A stretch of DNA of 64,000 bases from Loxodes magnus (lineage: Eukaryota > Ciliophora > Karyorelictea > Loxodida > Loxodidae). Shown here piece after piece: positions 37,131 through 49,054 of this stretch (positions are counted from its first letter, which is position 1; the number at the start of each line of letters is the position of its first letter). The stretch spans positions 402,725 to 466,724 of the forward strand of contig CAMPDV010000279.1 in the NCBI GenBank assembly GCA_946699065.1. Reading direction: 5' to 3'. The notes under the pieces were generated by a model. The model had not been told where the DNA came from, did not search any database, and worked only from the letters and a program-made list of their open reading frames with translations. Both the position numbers and the translations under genes were made by a program.

Positions 37131-40100
37131 ATGTAGCAGCTTAGTAGCAATATGCACTAACAGAATACTAATTAATCAATTGTCTTTAAAAACCTTAATG
37201 AGCTTAAGCAGGAAACACCTTTAATGGTACAAAATATGAGTACTGACTAAATATTTGCCAGAAAATAAATGATCAATTAAGGAGCTAAATTAGAGTTTGA
37301 GCCTTAAACTTTACCCAATTAAAATCCACTAAATTATTAATAAAATACATTTCGAAACTAAAATGAGCCTTAGGAATTCTTATTGACTAGTCCTATAAGC
37401 TATTAAGTTGGATAATAAGAGAATTATGGGCCACAAATTTAATATAATGAATAAAAGTTTCAATTAGAATTATAGTATGTAAACCAGATTTAAAACAACA
37501 ACTTAAATTTCTAGTAAGAAAGATAAAATTAACCATTTCCCGTTAATTACTTCTAAAATAATCAACAGAACTTCTAATATACTGGAAGCTTAAATCAAGC
37601 TCCTATCCAGAATTAAGAGTTCTAAACAACTTCAGATTTAAATGAAATTAAAAAATAATACAATTTCTAACTAATTAACTAGGCTAATTGTTCCAATCTT
37701 CCTTAAGCATCATAAATCCCTCAATAACCTAATTTTATTTACTAATAAAGTTATCCTTCTTAAGAAATTTCAAGCGAGTAGAACTAGAATTAAAATGTAG
37801 AAAGCTAGCAGATAAAAAATAACTAAGAGCTATAAAATCCATTTAAAACAACTTAAGAATATTAATTTGGAATGAAAGCTCCAATCAAGTAAAATTAAGT
37901 AAGTAATAATTAGGAAACAACTGATTAGAATCAATTTATCAATTTGCCTTCTTAATAATAAAATCAGATCAACTTTTAGCCCTAGTTTTCTAACTTAACT
38001 CACGCCTACAATTTTAAGTTAAATTAGTAAGGTTTCCAGCTTCCGTGGGATTAAGATCCAAAATTCAAAAACGAATAAAATACTTAGCAAAATCCCCATT
38101 AGGGTCCCCATTAGCCATAATAATTAAACTTTAATTAATTTCCTAAGATGGGTAGTGCAAAAAATAGCTAGGAGCTTACAATCTAGAATTAATAATAAAT
38201 TTAGTAGCCTGGCCAAATATAATTGAAAGAGGATCATATAAGCATAAGAAAAGATTTACGATACTTGTTGAACGAAGTAAGCAATAATTACTAGAAGTAA
38301 AAGAAACTTCATGATATGACAAGAGCTTATGATGCTTACAGAATAGTTTCCAAAGATGGAAATAACTTCTACAGAGCGGTTGGAGTAGCTTATTTAGAAC
38401 ATTTGATTAGATAAACAACTCCTATATAAGAAATAAATTAGTTTATCTATAAAGTACAAAGCAAGCAGTAGTAGTTTATAGATCTAAACTTTGAAATTTT
38501 AACTAGAGAAGGCAAATTGTACAGTTCAATTATAATTTAAAAAGTCCAAAGTTATTTGGAAAAGTTAAGACTAATGAAATAGTAGAATAAGATTAAAGAA
38601 GCCTTCCAGATATTAGAGAACGATATAAGGAATAATAATGAATAAATAGATACTAATTTAGTCTGGTATTTAAGAATGGTAAATGCTAACTTTATTGATG
38701 ACAACTGAAACTAAAACTTGAAGTTCTCAGAAAGGACCACTATTAGTATAGGCCGATTGATTAATAAAAATTTAATACAATAAGGAGAAGAAGGTAAAGA
38801 AATTTGAACCTCTAGTTTAGCTCATGCTCTTAATATCGTAATATAAATAGAGAATTCGACAGAGGAGAGTTAAGTACTAGGATTAGATAGTAAATAAGGT
38901 TTAAACGGATAAAGTCTACCAGCTATCTATATCTTACTAAATTGTGGAGCTTACAAGATACTTTACACAAGAGAGGTTACTTCCATAGACGGATATAACA
39001 TTTTTGATGAATAATTTCAGGAGGAATTTGTATAAGTCCCTCAATACATGTTATAAAATCCTTATTAGAAGCCTCTTTATTATTGCTAAGAGAGGAACTT
39101 AAGATAAACGTAATAAAAGATAGAAATAAAGAATCTTCAGCTTAAAGCCTGCCAAACTAATGCTTTAAAATAAGAAAATGAAGATATAACTTCCTTAAGA
39201 AGATAAATAGAAAAGCTAACCTAAGAAAATTAATAATTTAAACTTTTACTACACCAAAAAAATGTACAGGAAAGTAATAACTTGAAGGAAATAAAATAGC
39301 TAAAAGAAAAAGTTAATCAATTAACCTAAACAATCTAATAATTTCCTTAGCCATATAAGAAAGTATAAAACCCTAATTAATAAAATATCATATAAGTATA
39401 GCCAGCCGGGTAAGAAAATGCTTAATTGTAAAACTAATATCAAATTCAGATAAATTCAGGATATCTCTTGCTAGAATCATAGTACCTAGTATGCTAGAAT
39501 CTTGGATGCAATCTATAGAGCAACAATACTTATACATTAATAAAATGTAAGCACACTTTTCATAGAGAGTGCATCTAGCATGAGTTAGATTAGAAAAAGC
39601 ATAGAACTTTTAAATGTTTAAGGCCTGATTGCTTCAGTGATTTTACTCTTTAGGATTATGAAAAGTTCACAGGTTTTTAGGTTTAATAGTAAGAGGCAAG
39701 TGTGAAGGAGAAATAAGAAATTTAGCATGAGTGCTAAATATGCTAAGAATAATTATAGGTGAACTAGATGATAACACTTAATTGTAATCATTTATTCTGC
39801 TGTAATTGCATCCAAAGCTTTGTCTAAAACTAAATGAATTAAGGAAAATGCTAAATGGAAGATTTAGTATGTCCTTATATAACAAAAGAAGGTTAAAAAT
39901 GTAATTGGCCTATTGAAAGAGGTTGGGATGGAAAGAGTGAATATGGAATAATTCAGTATGTTACTAACAAAGAATAGCTAGAAAAATTAAACTAATATAG
40001 ATTGAATAGAATGAAAGGAATCATGTAAGTTACCTAAATATAGACGTTGTCCTAATTCTTAATGTAGTGCGTTGTTTGAAATCCCTGAAGAAGCTGTTTA

Positions 40101-40584
40101 AGCGTAATGCATTGTATGCAAAACAAGGTTTTGTTCTCGTTGTTTAGAATATCCTCATACTGGTAGCTGTTAATAACAAGCAATTTAGAAGGTAATTTTT
40201 GATTATATTAGGCTAGAGAATAAGCTCGTACTGCTGGATTGGATATTAGGAAGTGTCCTTACTGTGGAGATTGTGCGACAAAAGATTCAGGTTGTTAGCA
40301 TGTTACTTGCGATTAATGCAAAAAAGACTGGGCTTTCTGCTGTGAACAAAAAAGAAGTGTAAGCAATTTAATTTTAGCCTATAATCTCGCACGGTAACCA
40401 TTATCATGCTCAAGGTTGCTGATGTGGAGCTAATTGGAAAGGTCCAGATCAAATGAAGCAAAATTGTGAAGAATGCTAAAGATTAGGAAAGTTATGTCCA
40501 AGACCAGGAAAAATAAATCCTGATTTATTAGTTTTCAATAAAATAGCAGAAGAAGAAAGAAATATAAGAGATAGAGTAAAATGA
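37131..40584 (+). CDS. Inactive otubain-like OTU domain fused to an RBR E3 ubiquitin ligase
   Basis: Exons 37131-40024, 40044-40191, 40212-40358 and 40378-40584 give 1131 residues ending on TGA. The introns are 19 nt (GTAAGTTACCTAAATATAG), 20 nt and 19 nt; each removal restores a zinc-binding pattern. Residues 1-390 are Gln/Asn-rich. An otubain (C65) domain follows (YRIVSKDGNNFYRAVGVAYL, LNCGAYKILYTREV). Active otubains have D-G-N-C-F-Y-R and G-H-Y-D; here Cys is Asn and His is Ala, so it should be catalytically dead. After a coiled coil comes an extra Cys/His motif (LIKCKHTFHRECIQHEL), then RING1 (HECQICQEQL, CNHLFCCNCIQSF), IBR (RCPNSQCSALFEI, CIVCKTRFCSRCL, HTGSC) and RING2 (KCPYCGDCATKDSGCQHVTC) with the catalytic Cys position (SGC) kept. 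RBR ligases pass ubiquitin through that Cys. TGA reads as Trp in GC-W-CGANW. Confidence 0.93.
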
Positions 40585-41542
40585 GCAAACTCTAAGTGTT
40601 ATTTATAATTAATTAATTCTTAAACAAATACCTAAAATATTTTTTCAAAGAACTGCTAAGTTTATTTATGATAGAAATAGCTAAATGGACCTTTCAGTTC
40701 ATTTTCTAAACCTATTCATGCATCTTTGTTCTTTATATAAAACCAGCATCTAAATCTAACTAGATAAACTTAAGTTGACTTATTTTAGCTTAAATTACTC
40801 TTTTATTATAATATCCCTACACTTAGCTAAAAATAGAAGTTAAATAATTAAATTGGAAATAAAACAAAAATAGGATGTATTAAATAGTGCATATCTATTA
40901 GCTAATAACAAATAAGAGAGAATTAAATACCTTTCAAGTTAATTATATTAGCTTTAATTTTAAAATTTAAGGAAATAGTAGGATACTTATTTATATTTTT
41001 AAGTCTATTAAAAATATTAAATCGTTTTGCTAAAATCTTATGAATGATCTAGATTTCTTAGAATGATGAAAATTTTTAATGCAATATTCAAATAATATAA
41101 TTCTCACGTCTAGTACATAAAAGAATGAAACAGTCTTATTTGCAAATATAGAAATGTTTATAAAAAAATCTGGGCTAGCATCCTCAATTACTTTATAAGT
41201 AAGCTAAATGTACAGTATTTTAGAAATAATTTCTTAAGTTTTATTATCTAATATAAAAACGCAAAGGATATAAAATTTTATATTAATATAAAAAATTTAA
41301 AAATATGTATTTTTAGTTTTTTTATAAGCAGATTTAGTTACGATAATTTAGCATGTATTTAATTCATGCTTTTATTGATAAACTTTATTGATAAACTTTA
41401 TTGATAAACTTTATTGATAAACTTTATTGAATTTAAAGGATTAAAGGCAAATTTATTATATTTGAATAGATGATACTTATGTTCAGCAATTAAAGAAACA
41501 TTTATTTAAGTATAAATATTTATTTACTGAAATTTTTTCTAA
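40585..41542. other. AT-rich spacer containing a short tandem repeat
   Basis: Nothing coding was recognised. The only structure is the tandem array at about 41378-41430, listed separately. Confidence 0.5.
41378..41430. repeat. Tandem repeat, unit of 13 nt
   Basis: The unit TTTATTGATAAAC is repeated about four times without change, flanked by partial copies. Copy number this clean suggests recent slippage. It lies about 110 nt left of repeat copy 2 and is not present beside copy 1. Confidence 0.9.
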
Positions 41543-44500
41543 ATTAGTTTATCTTGAAGAAGAAGTAAAAAGTATTTTCATTTACTGTTTGTATTCTATC
41601 CAAGTAGCTATTACCCTTTTAGTTGCTTTTAGAAAAATTATGCTCTTCTTTATTTTTCCTTGAGAACAATCTTCACCGTAGAAATAACGATATTTTTATC
41701 ATTAAATAGAGCTTAGTTGCATATTTATGAACTTAAAGAAATGAAGGTAGAACTTTTTATCTTGCATTTAAATATAAAGCAAATATATCTTGTTTTAAAT
41801 AAATGAGCGAAAAATCAGATTAAATACTCTTTAGTTAAATCTTTGCTATTTGATATCCTTTTCACTATTTTTTATTTCTTATATAATTTAAGCTTTTATC
41901 AACAATAATCTGCTTTAGCTCTTATAAAATTGTTTCTTGATCTTAATATTATCATTTCAGTAAAATTATTAGCAGAGCTTTTATAAATTAAAAATAAAAA
42001 AGATATTTAAATAGTAGATAAAAAGTAAAATTTTAAACTTTCTATTTGATTTTTATATTATTTAAATTTATAATTTTTTAAATTCTCTATTTATAATCTA
42101 AGCTTTAAAGTCTAATTTTATAAATTTTAATCTAGTGCTATTTTATTGCTTGTATAACTAAACTCTATTTAGATATAAGTTATTATATATTCTGTATTTA
42201 ATTTTCAGACTATTTAATTTATTATTATAACAGTTCTTCGTCTTTATTTAATTTATTTTTGGAGTTAATTTAATTATTTAAGATATATAAAAGCTATGAA
42301 ATTTAGAGTATTGACAATTAATTGTTTTATATTAGCATTAAATAGAATTACTACATAAATTTAAAATTCATACTCCTATATTTCTCTTCCAAGCTTTGTT
42401 CAAAATATTTATCTAAGTTTTCTACTATACCTTTATAAATTATATACTCACAATAATATTGTTTTCCCAAGTAAATCATTAGCTTTTAAGCATTATGGAA
42501 ACTAATATCCTTTGAAGCTAGAAACATCATTCAAAATTATTTTCAAGTAAATTAGTTTTGGCTAATAGAAGGAGGGAATTTGTAGTGTGAAAGCAAAAAT
42601 AAACAAGAGCATGTATACAATAGCAAGAAAGGCTTTACAATCGCCTATCTCTGTTTTTAATTAATCCTGCTATTTAGACTTCAACTGACTTTCATTTAAA
42701 TTTGATATGGTAAAACGCTTTTCTACTTTAAAATATGAAAAATAGCTATGAATTATCTAGAATCTTCTATAGAAAAACTCTTTAAATGCAATTGGAATTA
42801 AAAACTTTTATACTTTTAGCAAGTAAAAAGATGATCTAGTGTTTGGAGTAAGTATTAGCCATCAATCCATGAATTCCAGCTAACTTCCTATTGAGAACTA
42901 TACTATGAAAACATATAACAACATTTTATTAAGAAGCAACTTAACGTAATAGAGATATTCTGGCTGCACAGGTATTCAAGAGCAACTTGAATTATTTTAA
43001 AAATGTACAGAAATAAATTATACTTAACGAGGAAAGCAGTAAAGAAATAATCTCAATGCTTAAGTTGCAAACTAAGTAATTTTATTTTCAGGACGGTTTA
43101 TGCTTGCATCATTTACCTGAATAAAGTTAACTTAGTATATGTGGAGGAAAAATAAATTAAGAGAATCTTTCTATTATTAGGAATGATTTAGTAATCTTGA
43201 GATAAATTTGATGGATTTAAAGGAATTAAATAGTGATAAAATATTTATAGATATTAATTTACTTTTAAATAAGAAATAAAACTACATATTAAAATTAGTA
43301 AACAGCAATTTAAAAAGAATAAGATAATATGTGGAAAATATTCAAAATTATTAGAAAAAAATTGTAGAAGCGAAGTAAAGAATAAAGGAAGTAAGGTAAA
43401 AAAAGAGATATAACATTTATAAACTTAAATAAATTGAAGTATCTGTTTGAATAAAAAGCTTAATATAATAAATTTTTTATTAAAGGGAATTTTTATTAAT
43501 GCAATGTTCTTTTATTCCACTTTTATTGACATTTACTTAAATTAATCTGTTATTTATATCTTATACTATTATATTTTATTATATAGTCCTATCTCAGATT
43601 TTTCTTATATCTTTTTCTTCAGCTTTCTATTTCTTTACTTTTTCATATTTTGATCTTTTAGTTATAAAACTTTTATTGATTTTTTTAATTGCTAGTTATA
43701 GATATTGCATCATTTATGAAATAAGCATTTATATCTAGACAAATTTTTTATAATTAGAAAATGTTTTTCAAAAAATGAGCATTCTTAGTGTCAGTAAATA
43801 GATCTTTGGTAAGGATTTATTCACCAGAATTTGAAGAATTTTATACTATTTTTAAGTATTTTATTATTTAGATCTTACTTATTGAAATTTTTAGTCCTTT
43901 ACTATAAAGTAATAATAATAATTCACCAAAGTTAACTTTTACCTAAACTTAGTTTTAAAGCTTTTTATTTATTTTATTCAAATCTTTCATTGCAATTTTA
44001 TTTTTAATTTCTTTGTCTAAGCGTTTAATTGATTGTTTAAAGACACTATGAATTTCTCAAATAAACTTTTACTGCTGTAATTCATTTTCTAATGAAGGAA
44101 TAGACTGCTCTTTTTTAAGCTTTTTAAATTTAAATTTTATCTTAATGTTTAGTCTAATTATATAAATTAGTCTTAAGACTAATCCTTTTTTTATAATCCT
44201 ACTCTTTTATTACTATAATCAAAAATATACTAAGGGTTAACTAACTGAATCAAAACCTAAATTTGCTTTTTAGTGTCAATTTAAATCTATAAGTGGAAGG
44301 TTTAAGCTTATAATTCGAGCTTCAATTTTTGAAAGTGAAATTTTATGCTTTGTACTAGAGATAAATAACTAATGTTTTTCTCTTTATAACTCTTAGAGTA
44401 AGGTCTTTATTATTATATATATATAAAGTTGCTTCTAAGAAATAACAGAACTTTGAACAAAACATTTAAACAGCAAATTCTCTAAAAAATAAAAAACCCA

Positions 44501-45760
44501 AATAATTACAATCAGTGAAAGTGAGAAATATGATTGATATGACGAGCATTAACCACTTGGAAATCCAGAACTAAAACAACTTCCGACACAAACTCAAATA
44601 GAAATATTATCATAGTCTTAAAAGAGTTTATGTTCAAAAATAGATACCTCACTGATAAAGTAGAAAAATTAGAAAAACTAATAACGTCTTTACTTGAGAA
44701 ACAATATTAATCATCATAAGAAATAGAAAACAAACTGGAAAAAAGAATTCTTTAAATTTAATAATAAATTCAGGTAACATTACTTTCGTTTTAACAGAAT
44801 TAATCAGATCCTATGGAAATAGAAAATGAAGCCTCAAATTAAAATAAACAGTAAAAGTTTATTTAAAATGACTAGTAAATTGAAATTAAGTAAGTGTTGC
44901 AGGAATAATAGTTTAAAAGAAGAATAAAACGCTACGAGTGCAATAAATAACACCAATGAAAATACTGCTACTAACTAAGCGATATTTAAAGAAAGAATAA
45001 ATAAGATATTTTTAGAAAACTATTTAGGATATATCCAACATAAAGCGGAAAAATTTATAGAAAAAAATTCTTTAATTCAAATCTTAATCCTTGGAGAAAT
45101 AATTAGGAACGCTACATGCAAGATAAAGACTATTCAGAATATTAAAGGATGGTGCGCTAATGAAGTGCTACACCGCCTAACAAAGCCTAGTAGAAATTCA
45201 AGACAAACTAATGGAGACAAGCTGATAGAATAGGTCATATGGCTGACTACTAAGGCTTTAACAAAGCTTTTTAACTTTAACTTTTTTATAAGTGATAGAT
45301 TCTTTTTAATTAATCTTAATATCTTTTTCATACCAGTTTTAACCTCTTATTATTTCCTAGAACCTTCAAAAGTAATGTTGTAATAATTAAAAAATTGCTA
45401 AAGCTTTTTTAAGATTAATAGCTTTAATAAAGCAATTTTTTTTTTAAATACTTATAAATTAATTAATTAATTAACATGATGTCGTCGTTATTTTTTTCAC
45501 AAATTAAGTTTAAAATAATTTTTTCTCTTAATTTTTTTCTTTTTTTGGTTTCTTCTTAAATCTTTCTATAATTACTTTTAAATCAAGCTTCATTTATTTT
45601 TTAGGCATTCTTTTTTCTCCAAAAGAAACTGCTATGTAATTTTATATTTTAATTAAAAACATGTTATTAGAAATTTGCAAATCTTCTCTATGTCATCATA
45701 TCGTCATCTTTATCTTCTATCATATTTTATGACATATATAGCAATGATATTTATATCTTG
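41543..45760. repeat. Dispersed repeat, copy 2
   Basis: This is the partner of 13115-17195 in the same orientation; the two differ mainly by scattered substitutions and small indels. Copy 2 lacks the 13795-14525 insertion of copy 1 and carries its own insertion at 44424-45290. The flanks differ on both sides; in particular no APC1-related sequence follows it. It contains the same broken protein-like pieces on the plus strand and no intact gene. Confidence 0.85.
44424..45290 (+). mobile_element. Insertion in repeat copy 2 with ORF1-like sequence and hairpin core
   Basis: Copy 1 shows the empty site (TTATTATTATAAGTG near 16725). In copy 2 the block starts TATATAAAGTT and ends AACTTTTTTATAAGTG, so TTATA is present on both sides, a possible target duplication, with short inverted ends TATAAAGTT/AACTTT. 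One plus-strand frame reads as a Lys/Gln-rich protein (KNRYLTDKVEKLEKLITSLL, QQFKRRIKRYECNKQHQWKY, IYRKKFFNSNLNPWRNN). Near 45149 the DNA GGTGCGCTAATGAAGTGCTA resembles the terminal hairpin of families A and B. This links ORF-bearing insertions with the short structured elements. Confidence 0.6.
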
Positions 45761-46198
45761 GTCATAAATGCAATGAACTTTCTATCTATTGTGATCTTAA
45801 ATGTTGAATAATAGTGGAGTTTAGATAATAAAATTTCTATAGCAAATAATAATTAAAGTGTATGCATTATGTCGCCAAATAAAATTTTTAATCTATTTTA
45901 AATATCACTTGATTAAAGTAATTCTGGCCAAATTTAAATTAATAGATAATGTAATAAATCTATTTTCGAATTAAGAAAAGAAATTTGAATTTTATTATTT
46001 TTTCGCTCTTATAAATTAAATAAATTTTTCACTTCTGAAATAAATTCTTTGAATCATTTAATCAAAACCAACTTTAAATAATTGACTATGTTACATAAAT
46101 TTAAATTTACTTTGACTTTTCTATGCAACAACTGACTTCGATAACCAATTTATTTTATTCATATGAAATTGAATTTTCTAAAGAAATTAAATATTTTT
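45761..46198. other. AT-rich spacer, nothing recognised
   Basis: Unique AT-rich sequence between repeat copy 2 and the isolated WD40 cassette. No feature could be supported. Confidence 0.5.
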
Positions 46199-46214
46199 TT
46201 CAACGGAATTTGAA

Positions 46215-46473
46215 ATGTTTAGTAATGTATATGATGTGGCTATATCCAGTGATTCAGAGTTCATCGTATCGGGAAGTTATGATAAGACGGTGAGACTATG
46301 GGACGTCAAGACAGGTACCTGTAAGACCATGAGTGGTAACACTAGTTATGTATATGCTGTGGCTATATCCAGTGATTCAGAGTTCATCGTATCGGGAAGT
46401 GCAGATAAGACGGTGAGACTATGGGACGTCAAGACAGGTACCTGTAAGACCATGAGTGGTCACGCGTTTTTTT
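46215..46473 (+). pseudogene. Isolated two-blade WD40 cassette
   Basis: Two consecutive 123-nt WD40 repeats stand alone in AT-rich DNA. They are almost identical in DNA to the repeats in the gene at 59314 (VAISSDSEFIVSGS, DKTVRLWDVKTGTCKTMSG). They begin inside a blade at ATGTATATGATGTGGC and break off after GGTCACGCG into poly-T sequence. A short ORF (MFSNVYDVAISSDSEF, 101 codons) exists but has no RING, pentapeptide or propeller closure, so it is a fragment. The variable positions differ from those of the main gene (SYD, SAD; NVYD, SYVYA). It is either a gene-conversion donor or a decayed duplicate. Confidence 0.85.
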
Positions 46474-47099
46474 TAAATATTTTATGCTTAATTCTCTTTA
46501 AATTTAGTTTTTTTTATTGACTTTAAAAAATTTTTTGCAATCATTATTAGTTTATAATTTAAAAGATTTTTATTTATTTCTTTTTTTCCGGGCATAATTT
46601 TTCCATTGTCTAGTTATTTTTTAATTTGTTTTTTAATTTCAATATTAACTTTTATAGTAAACTTATTTTTCATTAAAATATAAAAAGAAATAGTAAAAAA
46701 TGAAAAAAAAGTACTCAAAATAAAATTTTAAACTTTATGTTTTATCGAACTGCAAGATATCAAATTTTTCTTATTATTTATGAATATTATTTATTTAAAT
46801 AGACATGCTATAATATATTATAAATACAAATTACTCAAATTATATATTGAAAACTTAAAACTCTTTCTATACCAAGTAAACTCATGAAAACTTCTGGACA
46901 AATTTTATTAAATAGCGCTAATTTAGCCGGATGAAGTCTAATATATATTTAACTGCAAAATATATTTTAATTGTTATTCATTCTTAGAAATACTAAAATA
47001 GATTAAAGAATCCTACTTTGTAAAGCTATCAAGAAGCAAACATATATGACCCTTTTAACTATTTCCCATATCACTTAAAAGTCTTCTCTTGAAAATCAT
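46474..47099. other. AT-rich spacer, nothing recognised
   Basis: AT-rich sequence after the WD40 fragment. Possible 5' remains of the retrotransposon that becomes recognisable near 47.2 kb, but nothing specific was seen. Confidence 0.45.
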
Positions 47100-48020
47100 A
47101 GATCTCTTACTTTTTAATAATTAAATCCTTACTTGTAAAGATGTGAATATGAATTTTAGTTCTGATTTCAAGTAGTTAAATTATGCTCTCAATAAATATT
47201 CTATCTAAGAACAATACTTGAATGAATTTCTTATAGCAATCAAGAGACTATCGTCATTTTTATTTATATTTAAAAAGCATTTGATTCAGTAATTTGATCA
47301 AATTTATGAAAAATACTGAACAAGATCGAAATACTTAAGGAATAATAAGTTTCCTATCAATCATATATAAAGAGGAGATAATAAGATTAAGAATAAATTA
47401 TCTTATCTCTGAAGAATTTGAAACTTAAAACGGAGTAAAATAAGGATTTGTCTGCTCCCCGAAGATTATGTAATATAATATTAAATTAGTTATTGAATGA
47501 ACTAAAAGAAAAAGAAGTTGGTATTAAAATGCAGACTGAAACGGAATTGGGAACAGAAGTAAGATATGTAGGCACCCTAGCATATGTTAATGATATTGTA
47601 CCATTAGTTCATCCAGATTAACTAGATGATATGACTGATATACCTTAATAATGATCATAACGATATAATTTATAAATTGCGGACTAAACAAAATGAATGT
47701 TATGAAATGGTAATGCATGACAAAAATAATAGATAATCACGATAAATGGTATAGTAATAGAGAAAGTGAAGGAATTTAAGTATTTAGGTCATTGGATATA
47801 AGAAAATATTTCATATTAAAAACATCTGGATTCAAGAATCTTAGAATGTCGTATAACCCAAGCATGAATTTTGAGCAAATTAACAATTTAGAAAAGAATC
47901 ACTCCTTGTAATGCGTCTGTGATAATAAAATTCTTTATAATCAAGATTTTGGTTATGGAAGCGACTATATTCCATACATAGAGGAAGCTATAGGAAATAG
48001 CTCTTTAAATAAATTGTAAA
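47100..48020 (+). pseudogene. Decayed non-LTR retrotransposon reverse transcriptase
   Basis: Reverse-transcriptase blocks occur in order across several frames. They are a motif A-like IYIQKAFDSVIWSNLWKIL (the usual first Asp is Tyr), a motif B-like NGVKQGF, a motif C-like LAYVNDIVPL (usual YADD reads YVND), and the post-catalytic EFKYLGHWIQENISYQKHL typical of LINE proteins. With two catalytic aspartates changed and frame breaks near 47480, it is inactive. No endonuclease domain is visible upstream. Confidence 0.75.
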
Positions 48021-48339
48021 TATAAAAAAATGAATGATTTCTAAATATTGCGTGATTAAAATCTTGACTAATCTTCTTTACCTAAAAATAAAGAACTGCT
48101 ATCTAATTAAATGAGCATAGGTAGATGCTCGACTACTTTCTAAAAATTCATCCTGATTCATTTCAACTCAATTCCGTAAAGCATATTATAAACTTGTTAA
48201 GAGCTTTACTAAATAGTTGTAGTTAATCTCCAGTTAGCAAGATCCTTCGAATTCCGTTAAAATTACTTCGAAATTCCTTAAGAACTTGAAATTAACTAAC
48301 AAGAATTCTAAAAATTCAAAAATATATTTAAAGTTAAAA

Positions 48340-48561
48340 ATAATAGATTGGTACCTCAGTCTCGACACTCGTATCAAAAGTATCCTCTACATAGTAAGAT
48401 ACTTTTGATAATTCATTCTCTAACCAGTTAAAAGCAGTAAATAATATTATGAATATTTAAGATACTCTTTAAGTTGAAAAATAAAATGAAATACTTCTAA
48501 ATGAAGTAAAAGAACTCAAGATTAAAATATAAAAATTATCAGATAAATAAACAAATAAATA
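48340..48561 (+). other. Coiled-coil ORF fragment abutting element B
   Basis: A frame reading DTFDNSFSNQLKAVNNIMNI then EKQNEILLNEVKELKIKIQK runs into AATAAATAAA and straight into the inverted element B. It resembles the C-terminal coiled coils of the ORF1-like proteins elsewhere in the window. No start could be assigned. Confidence 0.3.
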
Positions 48562-48977
48562 AAATGATTATAGAGCGCGTAGCACCTCATTGGCGCGCAG
48601 TTCTTTCAATATTAATATTTAATATTAAGAAAAATGTTCTCCTGTTTCTTGTTAAAATTCTAGAGGTCCGAAGAATCATGTCAGTTTCTCCAAATGGGGA
48701 ATCTTCTTATTAAAATTTATTCTAAAATCTTGAGTCAAATGCTTCAGTCTTCTTGAATAAGGTCCAAATAAGAGATAGTTATTAAGTCGGTAATAAGAAG
48801 GCCCGTCAGTCAAACTTTCATACTGCTAGAGAGAACCCTCGGGGTAAGTTAGGTATGTCTCAACGGAGCTTATCCACCATTCCCCGTGGTGGCATCTAGT
48901 GTGAGATTACTCGCAATGCAATATACACTGCACTAGATTACTTATTAATTTGTCTGACGCGGCCGACATCCATTTTA
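48562..48977 (-). mobile_element. Structured SINE-like element, family B, inverted
   Basis: This is the reverse complement of the 32697-33108 element over its full length with moderate divergence. The terminal hairpin (GATTATAGAGCGCGTAGCAC ... GCGCAGTTCTTTC on the plus strand), the TTATTCAAGAAGACTGAAGC block and the CGGCCGACATCCATTTT start are conserved. The two copies lie 15.4 kb apart in opposite orientation. Confidence 0.8.
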
Positions 48978-49054
48978 TATTTTTTATATATAATAACAAT
49001 TCTTTAGAAAAACTAAACACTATTCTTACATAAAATAATCAAAATATTTAAGTC

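Noticed and set aside
41378..41430. CRISPR-like array
   Set aside because: The 13-nt units are contiguous with no spacers, so it is a simple tandem repeat.
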